Positions 1-8,416 of a stretch of DNA of 64,000 nucleotides are shown piece after piece (position 1 is the stretch's first letter; the number at the start of each line of letters is the position of its first letter). The stretch covers positions 62,001 to 126,000 of the forward strand of contig JADZEI010000032.1 in NCBI GenBank assembly GCA_020850615.1, given 5' to 3'. The notes beneath the pieces were generated by a model, which worked only from the letters and a program-made list of their open reading frames with translations, was not told the origin of the DNA and searched no databases. The stretch comes from Dehalococcoidia bacterium. GTDB taxonomy: Bacteria; Chloroflexota; Dehalococcoidia; Tepidiformales; Tepidiformaceae. The position numbers and the translations under genes were made by a program.

Positions 1-2641
1 GGGCGCCTTTCGCCCGGTGCTCTCCAAGGTGGTGCGCCAGGGTGTCTTCGCGATGTCGGACCGGTTCATCGGCGGCAGCGGCCCCGCGGAGGCGTTGCCC
101 CGGCTCAAGGAGCTCGTTGAAAGCGGCGCCACCTTCACCATCGACCTCCTCGGCGAGGCGACGCTCTCGGAGCCGGAGGCCGATGCCTACCGCGCGCGCT
201 ACGAGGAGCTCATCGCCGCCCTCGCCGAGGCCGCACCCGGCTGGCACGCGCCCGATGCGGTCCGGCGGCCGAACATCTCAGTCAAGCTCTCCGCGCTCAC
301 CTCGCACTTCGAGCCCGCCGCCCCAGCGACCACCTCCCGCGCCGTGCGCGAACGGCTCGTCCCGCTCCTCCGGGCGGCGCGCCAGGCCGGCGCCTTCGTG
401 AACGTCGACATGGAGCAGCACCGCTACCGCGAGCTGACCCACGTCATCTTCGAAGACATCGTCCTCAGCGATGAGTTCAAGGACTGGGATGGCATCGGCA
501 TCGTCGTCCAGGCCTACCTGCGTGACAGCCCCGGTGACATCGCCCGGCTGCGCAACCTCGCCCAGCTTCGCGGCACGCCGATCACCGTCCGCCTCGTGAA
601 GGGCGCCTACTGGGACGAGGAGGTCATCGTCGCCGGCCAGGAAGGCCACCCGGTGCCCGTGTTCGAAGACAAGGACGCCACCGACGGCTGCTACGAAGCC
701 TGCACCAGCCTCCTCGTCGATGCCTACCCGCACCTGCGCCCGGCCTTCGGCACCCACAACCCGCGGACCATCGCCCAGGCGCTGGCCAAGGTCGAGCGCT
801 CGAACATCATCAACGAGCACGTCGAGTTTCAGGTGCTGTACGGCATGGCCGAAGGGCTGCGGAAGTCCGTCCAGGCGCTCGGGTATCGCACCCGCGTCTA
901 TGTCCCGGCCGGCGAGATCCTCCCGGGCATGGCCTATCTCGTCCGCCGCCTGCTCGAGAACACATCGAACCAGTCCTGGCTGCTCCACCGCCACGAAGAG
1001 GGCGACCCGGCCGAGCTCCTCCGCCCGCCGCGCATTCGCCCCCTGCGCGAGGACGCCCCGCCCGCCGCGGCGTTCGTGAACGTGCCCACCGCCGAGCTGC
1101 ACAAGCCGGGCCCCGCGAAGGAGCTCCGCGACGCCATCGCCACCGCCCGGCGCGAGGCCGGCGCCCAGTTCCCGCTCGTCATCGGCGGCGCCGAGATCGC
1201 CGGCCGCGAGTGGCACCCCGTGACCAGCCCCGCAGACCCCTCCTTCGTGCTCGGCCACGCCGCCCGCGCCACCCGCGAGGACGCCGACGCGGCCGTGGCC
1301 GCTGCCCGCGAGGCCCTGCCCGGCTGGCGCGCAACCCCCGCCGCGGACCGCGCCGCCATCCTCCGCGAAGCCGCCTCCCGCATGGAGCAACGCCGTTACG
1401 CGTTCGCCGCCACCATGGTCCTCGAAAGCGCCAAGCCCTGGCGCGAGGCCGACGGTGACGTCGCCGAGGCCATCGACTATCTCCGCTACTACGCCGCCGA
1501 GGCGGAGCGCATGGTCGCGGGCGTGCCCCTGGTCCAGGTGCCGGGCGAGCTGAACACCTACCGCTACGAACCGCGCGGCGTCGCCGCCGTCATCGCGCCG
1601 TGGAACTTCCCGCTCGCGATCATCACTGGCATGGCGAGCGCGGCGATCGCCGCCGGCTGCCCGGCCATCCTCAAGCCCGCCGAGCAGTCGCCGCTCATCG
1701 CCGCGAAGCTCGTGCAGCTCCTCCGCGAGGCCGGCCTGCCGCCGGGCGTCGTCCAGTACCTCCCCGGCAGCGGCGAGGAGGTGGGCCGTGCGCTCGTCGA
1801 GCACGCCGGCGTCGACGTCATCGCCTTCACCGGCAGCAACGCCGTCGGCCTTTCGATCATCCAGTCGGCCGCGGTCGTGCGGCCCGGCCAGCGCAACATC
1901 AAGCGCGTCATCTGCGAAATGGGCGGCAAGAACGCCGTCATCGTCGACGAGGACGCCGACCTCGACCAGGCGGTCGCGGGCGTCGTCGCCTCCGCCTTCG
2001 GTTACGCCGGGCAGAAGTGCAGCGCCGCCAGCCGCGCCGTCGTCGTGGGCTCCGCCTACGGCGAGTTCCGCGCCCGCCTCGCCGCCGCGGTCGAGAGCCT
2101 GGTGGTCGGCCCGCCGGAGGACGCGTACAGCTTCGTGCCGCCCGTCATCTCCGCGGAGGCGAAGTCCCGCATCGAGGAATACATTGCCATCGGCCGCGCC
2201 GATGGCCAGCTCGTCGCCCGGCGCGATGTCCCGGAGCTGCCCGGCCACTACGTCGCGCCGCACGTCTTCGAACGGTTGCCGCGCGGCTCCCGCCTGGCCC
2301 GCGAAGAGGTGTTCGGGCCCGTCCTCGCGCTTTTCGAAGCCCGCACGTTCGACGAGGCGCTCGAGGTCGCGCTCGATTCGGACTTCGCGCTCACCGGCGG
2401 CCTCTATTCGCGCCACCCGGGGCACATCGCCCGCGCGATCGACGCCTTCCGCGTGGGCAACCTCTACATCAACCGCAAGATCACCGGTGCGGTCGTCGGC
2501 CGCCAGCCCTTCGGCGGCATGGCCATGTCCGGCGCGGGCGACAAGGCGGGCGGCCCCGAGTACCTCCTCCAGTTCGTCACGCCCCGCGTCGTCACCGAGA
2601 ACACCGTCCGCCGCGGCTTCGCCCCCGAGCGCGGGGCGTAG
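1..2641 (+). CDS. putA: Bifunctional proline dehydrogenase / P5C dehydrogenase, 5' end outside window
   Basis: Oxidises proline to glutamate in two steps: a flavin-dependent PRODH barrel first, then an NAD-dependent aldehyde dehydrogenase. The frame is open back to base 2, so the N-terminus lies upstream; residue numbers here count from the GTG at 17. Residues about 10-330 carry PRODH signatures (RLVKGAYWD near 195, the barrel lysine; FGTHNPRT). Residues about 390-870 are the ALDH module, with PWNFPLAI, FTGSNAVG, the general base Glu634 in CEMGGKN and the catalytic Cys668 in GQKCSAASR. There is no DNA-binding domain in the visible part. The last 29 residues recur as an isolated relic at 23748-23837. 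No other proline gene is adjacent. Identification is firm; only the true start is unknown. Confidence 0.95.
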   Translation, partial: GAFRPVLSKVVRQGVFAMSDRFIGGSGPAEALPRLKELVESGATFTIDLLGEATLSEPEADAYRARYEELIAALAEAAPGWHAPDAVRRPNISVKLSALTSHFEPAAPATTSRAVRERLVPLLRAARQAGAFVNVDMEQHRYRELTHVIFEDIVLSDEFKDWDGIGIVVQAYLRDSPGDIARLRNLAQLRGTPITVRLVKGAYWDEEVIVAGQEGHPVPVFEDKDATDGCYEACTSLLVDAYPHLRPAFGTHNPRTIAQALAKVERSNIINEHVEFQVLYGMAEGLRKSVQALGYRTRVYVPAGEILPGMAYLVRRLLENTSNQSWLLHRHEEGDPAELLRPPRIRPLREDAPPAAAFVNVPTAELHKPGPAKELRDAIATARREAGAQFPLVIGGAEIAGREWHPVTSPADPSFVLGHAARATREDADAAVAAAREALPGWRATPAADRAAILREAASRMEQRRYAFAATMVLESAKPWREADGDVAEAIDYLRYYAAEAERMVAGVPLVQVPGELNTYRYEPRGVAAVIAPWNFPLAIITGMASAAIAAGCPAILKPAEQSPLIAAKLVQLLREAGLPPGVVQYLPGSGEEVGRALVEHAGVDVIAFTGSNAVGLSIIQSAAVVRPGQRNIKRVICEMGGKNAVIVDEDADLDQAVAGVVASAFGYAGQKCSAASRAVVVGSAYGEFRARLAAAVESLVVGPPEDAYSFVPPVISAEAKSRIEEYIAIGRADGQLVARRDVPELPGHYVAPHVFERLPRGSRLAREEVFGPVLALFEARTFDEALEVALDSDFALTGGLYSRHPGHIARAIDAFRVGNLYINRKITGAVVGRQPFGGMAMSGAGDKAGGPEYLLQFVTPRVVTENTVRRGFAPERGA

Positions 2642-2712
2642 CTGCCGGCGACACTACGGCACACGCATGGTTAGCGGGTCGGGTCTCGTGGTCGGAACCG
2701 GGTCGAGGCGGG

Positions 2713-3285
2713 CTAATCCCCGCTCGCGTCGCCGCAGATGGCGGCTTTGGTTTGGGCGGGGGTGGCGCCCTGGGGGAGCATGATCATGACGCCGGCGCTG
2801 CCGTGGCCGTTCGTGGTGGTGTACGGCGCGGAGGTGGGCGGGTCGAGGGAGTCGCTGGCGCACCAGGCGGCGTAGGCTTCGTTGACGGCCCGCTGGGCGG
2901 CGTACGTGCCCGCGGCCATGGTGTCGCCGCCTTCGCCGGCAGGGCACCCGCGCGCGATCCAGTCGCGGCTGCGCGCCACTTCGTCCGTGAGCGCGGGTCG
3001 GATGTCCGCGGAGAACGCGCCGGAATCGAGCTTCGTGGCCAGCTCCTCGATCTGGAGCGCGGCCGTGGCGCAGGCATCGCGCAGGTGTGGGGACGACGGG
3101 TAGGGGCTCCAGCCGTAGCTGATGGACATCGTGTCGGTGGGCCGCTCATCAAGGACTTCGGTGGGGACGGGCGTCGCGTCGTCCTCCGGGCCCGCGAGCG
3201 CGTAGCCCGCACCGCCCAGGGCCACCGCCGCCAGGGCGATGGGCAACCAGGCCCGGAGCACGGTCCGCCGCGAAATCACGCTCAT
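2713..3285 (-). CDS. Secreted or membrane-anchored hypothetical protein with Tat-like signal
   Basis: A 190-residue protein that I do not recognise. The N-terminus reads SRRTVLRAW followed by a hydrophobic run of about 18 residues, which looks like a twin-arginine-type signal or a single anchor. The rest is soluble, with four cysteines that could form two disulfides outside the cell. An upstream in-frame ATG at 3297 falls inside the -10-like box TATGCT (3293-3298), which ends 7 bases before the ATG at 3285. I therefore take 3285 as a leaderless start. It is divergent from the gene at 3417. Confidence 0.6.
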   Translation of the reverse strand: MSVISRRTVLRAWLPIALAAVALGGAGYALAGPEDDATPVPTEVLDERPTDTMSISYGWSPYPSSPHLRDACATAALQIEELATKLDSGAFSADIRPALTDEVARSRDWIARGCPAGEGGDTMAAGTYAAQRAVNEAYAAWCASDSLDPPTSAPYTTTNGHGSAGVMIMLPQGATPAQTKAAICGDASGD

Positions 3286-3416
3286 GCGCGGGAGCATAGC
3301 ATGTCCGGCAGGCCGGTATCACGCATCCGCGTCGCCCGCGGGAATCAGGGAGACCCGCGGCGATGTCGGGGAATCGCCGATGTGGAGCAACGCGGCCCGG
3401 CCGTAGCGTGAGGTTC

Positions 3417-4406
3417 GTGGACACGCGACGACGCCTCCCGGACTTCGACCAGGGTCCGGCTGCGACCTTCGAACGCCCGGCCGGGGCCGGCGGCCCCACG
3501 CCTCCACCGCGGCAACGCGGCCCGCGGGGCGGCTCGGGAGCTGGCCTGCCCGCGTGGCTGCGCAAGCCGCAGGTGGTGCTCCCCGGCGCGGTGATCCTCG
3601 GGATCCTGGCGGTGGCGTTCGGCGTCCAGCCGGGCGGGGCTTCGAACGACGCGACGAGTGCGGACGCGGACACGGGCGGCACGGCGACGACGCGGCAGCT
3701 CGAGATCCCCGCGGCCTCGCCCTCACCGTCGCCTTCGGCCACGCCGAGCGCTCAGGCGAGCGGCACCACGGCCACGGGCACTACGGGCACGACCGTGGCG
3801 GGCACGCAGGGCACCCAGGGCGCACAGGGGCAGGGCACCCCGACTTCAGACGTGGCGGGCGCGCGCACGACGGCGGCGGAGCCCGTCGAAGAAGAAGTGG
3901 ACTACTCGCGCGAGACGACGCAGTGCGGGACGCTGCAGGAGACGGCGGTACCGCTTTCGGTCGAGCAGAAGCTCGGCGGCGTGGCGGTGCGAGTGCAGCG
4001 CGCAGCCGTGTACCCGGTCGACTACCTGCGCTGCATCCTCCTGGCGACGGGCGGCAAGGAAGCGGTGTCACTGGCAGGGGCGCTCGGCAAGGCCGCGACG
4101 GGCGGCGCGACGCACGCGGTGCTCATCGACCTCTGGATCACGAACGGCGGGCGCGACTTCGCGCAGCTGAACCTGAAGCAGTCGACGATTGCGGCGGCGG
4201 GCCAGACGTTCGCGCCGCTGGCGACGCTGGGCGGCCGGGCTGACGTGGTGGTTTCGAGCGGGCAGGGCCGGAACGTGACGCTGGTGACGACGCTGACGAA
4301 TACGGTGGGCCCGAACACGGGGCCGATCACGCTGGTCATCGATGCGCCACTGGTGGGCGGCCAGGTGCAGGCGGGCAAGTACCAGCTCTTCCTCCCGACG
4401 CCGTAG
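3417..4406 (+). CDS. Membrane-anchored protein with Thr/Ser/Pro-rich linker and C-terminal beta domain
   Basis: A 329-residue protein with a Pro/Gly/Arg-rich cytoplasmic N-terminus, one membrane segment (around residues 55-75, VVLPGAVILGILAVAFGV), a long low-complexity Thr/Ala/Gly linker, and a C-terminal domain of about 170 residues with two cysteines. That domain resembles DUF4352-type extracellular beta-sandwiches (phrases such as VLIDLWITNGG and TLGGRADVV), but I assign it only tentatively. The start is GTG 3417: a TAGCGT box at 3404-3409 ends 7 bases before it. The longer frame from ATG 3363 would put the promoter inside the gene. Divergently transcribed from the 3285 gene. Confidence 0.65.
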   Translation: MDTRRRLPDFDQGPAATFERPAGAGGPTPPPRQRGPRGGSGAGLPAWLRKPQVVLPGAVILGILAVAFGVQPGGASNDATSADADTGGTATTRQLEIPAASPSPSPSATPSAQASGTTATGTTGTTVAGTQGTQGAQGQGTPTSDVAGARTTAAEPVEEEVDYSRETTQCGTLQETAVPLSVEQKLGGVAVRVQRAAVYPVDYLRCILLATGGKEAVSLAGALGKAATGGATHAVLIDLWITNGGRDFAQLNLKQSTIAAAGQTFAPLATLGGRADVVVSSGQGRNVTLVTTLTNTVGPNTGPITLVIDAPLVGGQVQAGKYQLFLPTP

Positions 4407-4414
4407 CAGACACG

Positions 4415-4453
4415 CTCCCCCGGTGCCTCCGTACCTCTCCGGCACCGGGGGAG
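4415..4453 (+). terminator. Hairpin between two genes, terminator-like without U-tract
   Basis: A perfect 13-bp stem pairs 4415-4427 with 4441-4453 around a 13-base loop, just after the stop at 4406. No run of T follows, so it may act with Rho or only as an RNA 3'-end stabiliser. Confidence 0.45.
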
Positions 4454-4484
4454 GACCGCGCGGCGGTGGGCTATACTCCAGGCG

Positions 4485-4748
4485 ATGAACGAACAGTGGC
4501 CGGTGGGCGAGACGCGGCTCTTCGGGCTGCGGAAGCGGGTGGCGCTGCCCGTGCTGGCAGCGGTCGTGGTTGTCGTTGCGGTGGTGGTGGCGTGGGCGAT
4601 CCTGTCGGGCGCGGTCGGGGGGATCGTGGCCGTGGTGCTGGTGGCGGTCCTGGGTGCGATTGCTTTCGGCGCCGGGTTCGTGCCGTGGTTCTACCGGCCG
4701 AGTCCGCGGGACCCGGTGCGCGAGGCTCTGCGGGCGCGGCGGCGGTAG
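4485..4748 (+). CDS. Small two-helix membrane protein
   Basis: An 87-residue protein with two adjacent hydrophobic helices (about residues 20-43 and 45-67) and an Arg-rich C-terminal tail ending RRR, so both ends probably face the cytoplasm. Function unknown. A near-consensus -10 box TATACT (4472-4477) ends 7 bases before the ATG and no Shine-Dalgarno sequence is present: a clear leaderless candidate. The composite repeat at 4748-4951 starts right at its stop codon. Confidence 0.6.
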   Translation: MNEQWPVGETRLFGLRKRVALPVLAAVVVVVAVVVAWAILSGAVGGIVAVVLVAVLGAIAFGAGFVPWFYRPSPRDPVREALRARRR

Positions 4749-4951
4749 GGCCCTCACCCCCTGCCCCCTCTCCCGCTGCGGCGGGCGAGGGGGAGCTGGT
4801 CGTTCCGGGCGAGGGAATGGTGCTCGATGAGCCGGGCGGTTGCTGCGCTCCCGCCCTCGCACCACGCGACGTGGATACAGGCTGGCGCGGGGGCGTGGTA
4901 CGGACAGTCCCGCGGAGCAGTGCTCCGCGGCTACGCCTGCGGCGCGGGCGA
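4748..4951. repeat. Composite dispersed repeat, modules A+B+C
   Basis: Module A (4748-4797) begins CCCTCACCCCCTGCCCCCTC and folds into a GC-rich hairpin; module B (about 4831-4860) is a GCCGGGCGG...CCGCCCTCGC unit; module C (about 4896-4949) holds the 21-bp palindrome CCGCGGAGCA-G-TGCTCCGCGG (4910-4930) followed by CTACGCCTGCGGCGC. The same modules recur at 6867-7090, 13807-13990, 16507-16617 and, for C, in the 14041-14440 array. Confidence 0.75.
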
Positions 4952-4953
4952 CG

Positions 4954-5613
4954 TTATGTTCGGCCGAGGAAGACCAGGGCGCGGGTGCCGTGGGCGCGGA
5001 TGCGGTGGGTGGAGGGTTTGAACCCGGCCGTGCGGAGACGGGGTTCGAAGCTGGCGTTTTCGACGACGGACCAGACGGCGAGCGTGCCCTTCGGGCGCAG
5101 GGCCGCGCGGATGGCGGCGAGACCGGTCCGGGTGTAGAGCCAGCGGTTCGCGGGCTGGACGAGCGAATCCGGGCCGTTGTCCACGTCGAGGAGGATGGCG
5201 TCGAAGGTGGCGGGGTTGGCGCGGATGACGGCGCCGACGTCGCCGAGCGCGACCTCCGTGCGGGGGTCGCGGAGGGGATAGTCGGTCAGCTCGCCGAGGG
5301 GGCCCTCGTTCCATTCGACGACTTCGGCGAGGAGCTCGGCGACGATGACGCGGCCGCCGGGTGGGGCGGCATCGAGCGCGGCGCGGAGCGTGTAGCCCAT
5401 GCCGAGGCCGCCGACCAGGATGCGCGCGTCCGGGGGGAGCTTCGCGCAGGCAAGCGTGACCATCTCGACTTCGGAGGCGTGGACGCGGCTGACCATGAGG
5501 TCGTAGCCGTCGGCGGCGATGACGAACTCGTTGCCGTGCTGGCGGAGTTCGAGCCAGCTGCCATCGGGCAGCGTCGCCCGGCCGAGCTTCACCCAGGGGA
5601 TCATCGTCTCCAT
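4954..5613 (-). CDS. Spermidine-synthase-like Rossmann protein
   Basis: A 219-residue protein of the SAM-methyltransferase / aminopropyltransferase fold. The nucleotide-binding loop VGGLGMGYT (about residues 67-75), an acidic end of strand 2 (VIVAELL) and the ILLDVDNGPD motif are visible. The residues that define true spermidine synthases are not clear, and related stand-alone proteins are usually annotated only as spermidine-synthase-like. No polyamine genes lie nearby. The start at 5613 is the first ATG; an ATG at 5604 with GGAG four bases upstream is an alternative that shortens it by three residues. Confidence 0.7.
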   Translation of the reverse strand: METMIPWVKLGRATLPDGSWLELRQHGNEFVIAADGYDLMVSRVHASEVEMVTLACAKLPPDARILVGGLGMGYTLRAALDAAPPGGRVIVAELLAEVVEWNEGPLGELTDYPLRDPRTEVALGDVGAVIRANPATFDAILLDVDNGPDSLVQPANRWLYTRTGLAAIRAALRPKGTLAVWSVVENASFEPRLRTAGFKPSTHRIRAHGTRALVFLGRT

Positions 5614-5738
5614 GCTTGCACACCGCTCGCCAGTGCGCTGGCGGCGCCGGGAGTGAAGGCGCCTTTCCCGGCGGGTGTAACGGGCGGCCGGGCTGCGCGG
5701 GACTACACGGCATCCGTTGGCTGTGGAGGCAGGGGAGG

Positions 5739-6386
5739 ATGCGCTGGTTGGAACGCGGGCCGTGGTTCGTGGTAGCCCCGGCGGTGCTGGTGGTGGCGGC
5801 GGGCGTGGGGTGGTTCGGGTACACGTTCGCGGGGGACCTGTTCGTGCAGACGTGCACGGTGGAGGCGAACCTGCTCACGGGCGAAGCGGAGGCGTCGAAC
5901 TGCGGCGACGAGGCGGCAGTGTCGGCGCGCGCGACGACGACGGCGACGCCGGCCGATACCGCGACGGCGACGCCCGCCGCGACGGAGACGCCCGCGACCG
6001 GGACGCCGGCCGCGAGCCCAACCGCGTCCCCGACCCCCGCGGCGAGCGGCGCGGGCGTGCTGGCGCGGGCCATGTTCCGGGACGGCGAGCCGGGGCACGA
6101 CGGCGAGGGGCGGGCCGAGCTGCAGCGCCTCGCGGACGGCATGCTGAACCTGTACGTGGCGGACTTCTCGGTGACGAGCGGGCCGGACCTGTTCGTCGTG
6201 CTGAGCACGTCGCCTGACGGCTACACGGGCGACGGGGTGCTGGTGCTCGAACGGCTGAAGGCGAACAACGGCAACCAGAACTACGCGATCCCGGCGGGGA
6301 CGGACCTGGCGCGCTACCGGAGCATCGTCATCTGGTGCCGCCAGTTCGATGTGGACTTCGCGATCGCGACCCTGGAGGTGCAGTGA
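5739..6386 (+). CDS. Membrane-anchored DM13-domain protein
   Basis: A 215-residue protein with an N-terminal membrane segment (residues about 8-30), a short loop with two cysteines, a Thr/Ala/Pro-rich linker of about 45 residues, and a C-terminal DM13 domain. The domain shows its usual landmarks: GPDLFVVLS, GNQNYAIP and the conserved cysteine in YRSIVIWCRQF. DM13 domains are thought to take part in extracellular redox or electron transfer, often with one essential cysteine. ATG 5739 is the last start before the membrane segment. The stop overlaps the next start (TGATG), so the two genes are translationally coupled. Confidence 0.75.
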   Translation: MRWLERGPWFVVAPAVLVVAAGVGWFGYTFAGDLFVQTCTVEANLLTGEAEASNCGDEAAVSARATTTATPADTATATPAATETPATGTPAASPTASPTPAASGAGVLARAMFRDGEPGHDGEGRAELQRLADGMLNLYVADFSVTSGPDLFVVLSTSPDGYTGDGVLVLERLKANNGNQNYAIPAGTDLARYRSIVIWCRQFDVDFAIATLEVQ

Positions 6387-6862
6387 TGACGGTGCGCGAG
6401 GCGGCCATCGCGACGAACCCGCTGGCGCGCGCGGCGGAGCTGCTCCCGGCGCGGGCGGCGGTGGCGGTGAGCATCGCCGCGCGGGTGCTCGGCGCGCTGT
6501 CCGTGCTGTGGTACGCGTACGACCAGTACGACGCGTTCGATGGGCGCTACTTCCCGCGGACGTGGGCGTACGCGGTGGCGGTGGCGGTGCTGGCGGTGGT
6601 GTCGATGGTGCCGGTGCGGGGATGGGCGGGGGTGGCGGCTTCTGCCGCGGGCGCGGGGCTGCTCGTCTTTGCGGGGGCGATCCTGGCGCGCGAGCCGTGG
6701 GGTGTGGCGGCGCTGGTGGCGGGCGCGGTCGCGTGGCTGGCGGTGGCGAGCGCGGCCTACCAGCGGGGCGGGGGGAGCCCGGCGGCGATCGTGGGGTTGT
6801 TCGCGGGGGCCGGGCTGGCGTTCGCGGTCGCGGTGGGAGTGGCGCTGGGGGTGGGGGAGTAG
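6386..6862 (+). CDS. Multi-pass membrane protein coupled to the DM13 gene
   Basis: A 158-residue hydrophobic protein with four or five predicted membrane helices. The first loop is rich in Tyr and Asp (YAYDQYDAFDGRYFP), which would face outside. I do not recognise the family; it resembles small DoxX-like or unclassified integral proteins. Its ATG shares one base with the stop of the DM13 gene, so the two products are probably made together and may work as a pair at the membrane. A composite repeat follows immediately. Confidence 0.6.
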   Translation: MTVREAAIATNPLARAAELLPARAAVAVSIAARVLGALSVLWYAYDQYDAFDGRYFPRTWAYAVAVAVLAVVSMVPVRGWAGVAASAAGAGLLVFAGAILAREPWGVAALVAGAVAWLAVASAAYQRGGGSPAAIVGLFAGAGLAFAVAVGVALGVGE

Positions 6863-6866
6863 GGGT

Positions 6867-7090
6867 GGGCCCTCACCCCCTGCCCCCTCTCCCGCTGCGG
6901 CGGGCGAGGGGGAGTTAGCGCGGTGGTGGGTGCGGGGAGGGCGGGACGGATGGGGGGCGCATGCGTTCCGGGCGAGCCGGGCGGGCGCGGCGCTGCCGCC
7001 CTCGCAGCCCTGAGCGTTGGTGGCCTATCGGTGGGGCATGGCACGGACAACCCCGCGGAGCAATGCTCCGCGGCTACGCCTGCGGCGCGC
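6867..7090. repeat. Composite dispersed repeat, modules A+B+C
   Basis: Second copy of the composite element, same module order as at 4748. A is 6867-6916, B about 6971-7005, C about 7036-7090 with the palindrome CCGCGGAGCA-A-TGCTCCGCGG at 7053-7073. The element fills most of the 316-base gap before the next gene. I see no gene in this gap. Confidence 0.75.
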
Positions 7091-7104
7091 CGGCTGGCGC
7101 GTTG

Positions 7105-7139
7105 AACGGACAACGGAGAACGGGCAACGGACAACGGGC
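7105..7139. repeat. Heptanucleotide tandem array (AACGGNN)5
   Basis: Five consecutive 7-base units starting at 7105, 7112, 7119, 7126 and 7133, each beginning AACGG, then one out-of-phase copy. It lies 40 bases upstream of the zinc-ribbon gene. A very similar array precedes glnA (10930-10970). Confidence 0.75.
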
Positions 7140-7178
7140 TAACGGCGGCTGGACGTGGGGTGGGGTAGGCTGTGGGGC

Positions 7179-7631
7179 ATGTTGTGTCCCCGCTGCCAGG
7201 TCGACCTGGCGATTGAACATCATGCCGGCATCGAAGTGGACCACTGCCCGCAGTGCAACGGGCGGTGGCTGGACCACCACGAGCTCGACCAGCTCGAGGC
7301 GGCGTCGGCGCCGGATGCCGACACCCGCCGCGGGATGATCGAGTATGCAAAGCGCGACAGCGAGCTGGATTGTCCGGTCTGCGGCAAGCGGATGGTCGCG
7401 TTCAACTACCGCGCGAACCCGCTCGAGCTCGACACCTGCGAGGACGAGCACGGCTGGTGGCTCGATGCGGGCGAGGAGGGCCGCGTGAGCGACCTGATCG
7501 AGGACCGGGTGCGCGGGCTGAACCGGGCGGCGACGGCGGAGCAGGCCTGGGGCGAGTTCCTCAAGGGCGTGGGCGGCGGCGGCACGTGGAATAACGTGAA
7601 GAACATCTTCCGCGGGCGGGGGCGCCGGTAG
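7179..7631 (+). CDS. Double zinc-ribbon protein (zf-TFIIB type)
   Basis: A 150-residue protein with two zinc-ribbon units. The first opens at the start codon (CPRC, then CPQCNGRWLD around residue 27, the typical zf-TFIIB knuckle followed by an aromatic/acidic helix). The second is CPVCGKRM with a partner knuckle reduced to DTCEDEHGWWLDAGE. Proteins of this type are widespread and poorly understood; metal or nucleic-acid binding is likely. The ATG at 7179 is preceded by TAGGCT (7166-7171) with a 7-base gap and no Shine-Dalgarno, so it is probably leaderless. Confidence 0.75.
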   Translation: MLCPRCQVDLAIEHHAGIEVDHCPQCNGRWLDHHELDQLEAASAPDADTRRGMIEYAKRDSELDCPVCGKRMVAFNYRANPLELDTCEDEHGWWLDAGEEGRVSDLIEDRVRGLNRAATAEQAWGEFLKGVGGGGTWNNVKNIFRGRGRR

Positions 7632-7635
7632 CGGG

Positions 7636-8277
7636 TCAGGCTTCGGGCGGGCGCATGGCGGCCATGGCTTCGCGCTGGAGGATGGCCATGGTCAGGTCGC
7701 CGCGTGTCTTTTCGAGGATGCCGCGCGTCTGGTCGGTGGTGCGGCGGAGGCCGCCGGTCATGGCGTCGGGGAAGTCGATCGTGACGAGCACGGCGTAGAT
7801 CTCGTCCATTGCCGCGAGGATCTCCTCGCAACCGTCGTAGGAGCCGCGGCGGAGGCGGTCGAGGAGCATGCGGCGCATCTCGCCGACGGCTTCGGCGATG
7901 CCGTTCAGGTAGGCCGGGTCTTCGACGGCGAGCTCTTCGGGCGTGGGGATGACGCCGCCGGAGAGGAGCGCGAGGGTCGTCTCGGCCTCGGCGTACTCCT
8001 TCTGGGCGTCGTGGAGGAAGCCGGCGTAGTAGATGTCCGGGAACTCGCGCATGGCGGCGACGGCGCTGTCGCGGACGGCGCGGGCTTCGGCGACGAGGCG
8101 GCGGGCCTGGTCGAAGTCCTGGCGATGGACCGCGCGGATGGCGTTCGCGCTGAGGCGGATGACGGCGCGGCTGCCGCTGAGGCCGGCCTCGCGCGCGGCA
8201 TTGCGGGCGGCGAAGCGCTCGATGATGGCGGGGATGATGGTGTCGAGGGGGGCGGTTTGTTCGCCGATGTCAGGCAT
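7636..8277 (-). CDS. Bacterial translin-family protein
   Basis: A 213-residue all-helical protein that matches the translin/TRAX family in layout: SRAVIRLSANAIRAVH in the first helices, then HDAQKEYAEAE, then the diagnostic YLNGIAEAVGEMRRMLLDRL block followed by IYAVLVTIDFP and LRRTTDQTRGILEKT. In TRAX, acidic residues in the equivalent helices form the RNase centre; here EYAEAE and GEMRR supply candidate acids. Eukaryotic translin-TRAX cleaves small RNAs and tRNA fragments; bacterial members are uncharacterised and often misnamed haloacid dehalogenase. It is the last of the minus-strand group Uma2-panC-fmdB-translin. I begin at MPDIGEQT (8277); 23 upstream in-frame residues are Arg-rich and unlikely. 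Confidence 0.7.
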   Translation of the reverse strand: MPDIGEQTAPLDTIIPAIIERFAARNAAREAGLSGSRAVIRLSANAIRAVHRQDFDQARRLVAEARAVRDSAVAAMREFPDIYYAGFLHDAQKEYAEAETTLALLSGGVIPTPEELAVEDPAYLNGIAEAVGEMRRMLLDRLRRGSYDGCEEILAAMDEIYAVLVTIDFPDAMTGGLRRTTDQTRGILEKTRGDLTMAILQREAMAAMRPPEA

Positions 8278-8337
8278 GGCCCTCACCGCCGGCCGAATCG
8301 AGCGCTTCGCGGAACGCCGTCGAAGGGATGGCGCGCG

Positions 8338-8384
8338 GGCCCTCACCCCCTGCCCCTCTCCCGCTGCGGCGGGCGAGGGGAGCT
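8338..8384. repeat. Dispersed repeat module A
   Basis: A single module A copy (CCCTCACCCCCTGCCCCTCT and its GC-rich hairpin) lying between the fmdB-like and translin genes. One C in the run is missing compared with the other copies. Confidence 0.7.
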
Positions 8385-8416
8385 GCGTGTGTGGTGGCGA
8401 ATGGGGCTAGCACGGA

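Noticed and set aside
278-2425. Long minus-strand open frame of 715 codons opposite putA
   Set aside because: Composition is Gly/Asp/Arg/His-rich without domains and it mirrors the codon structure of putA. High GC content creates such frames opposite most genes here.
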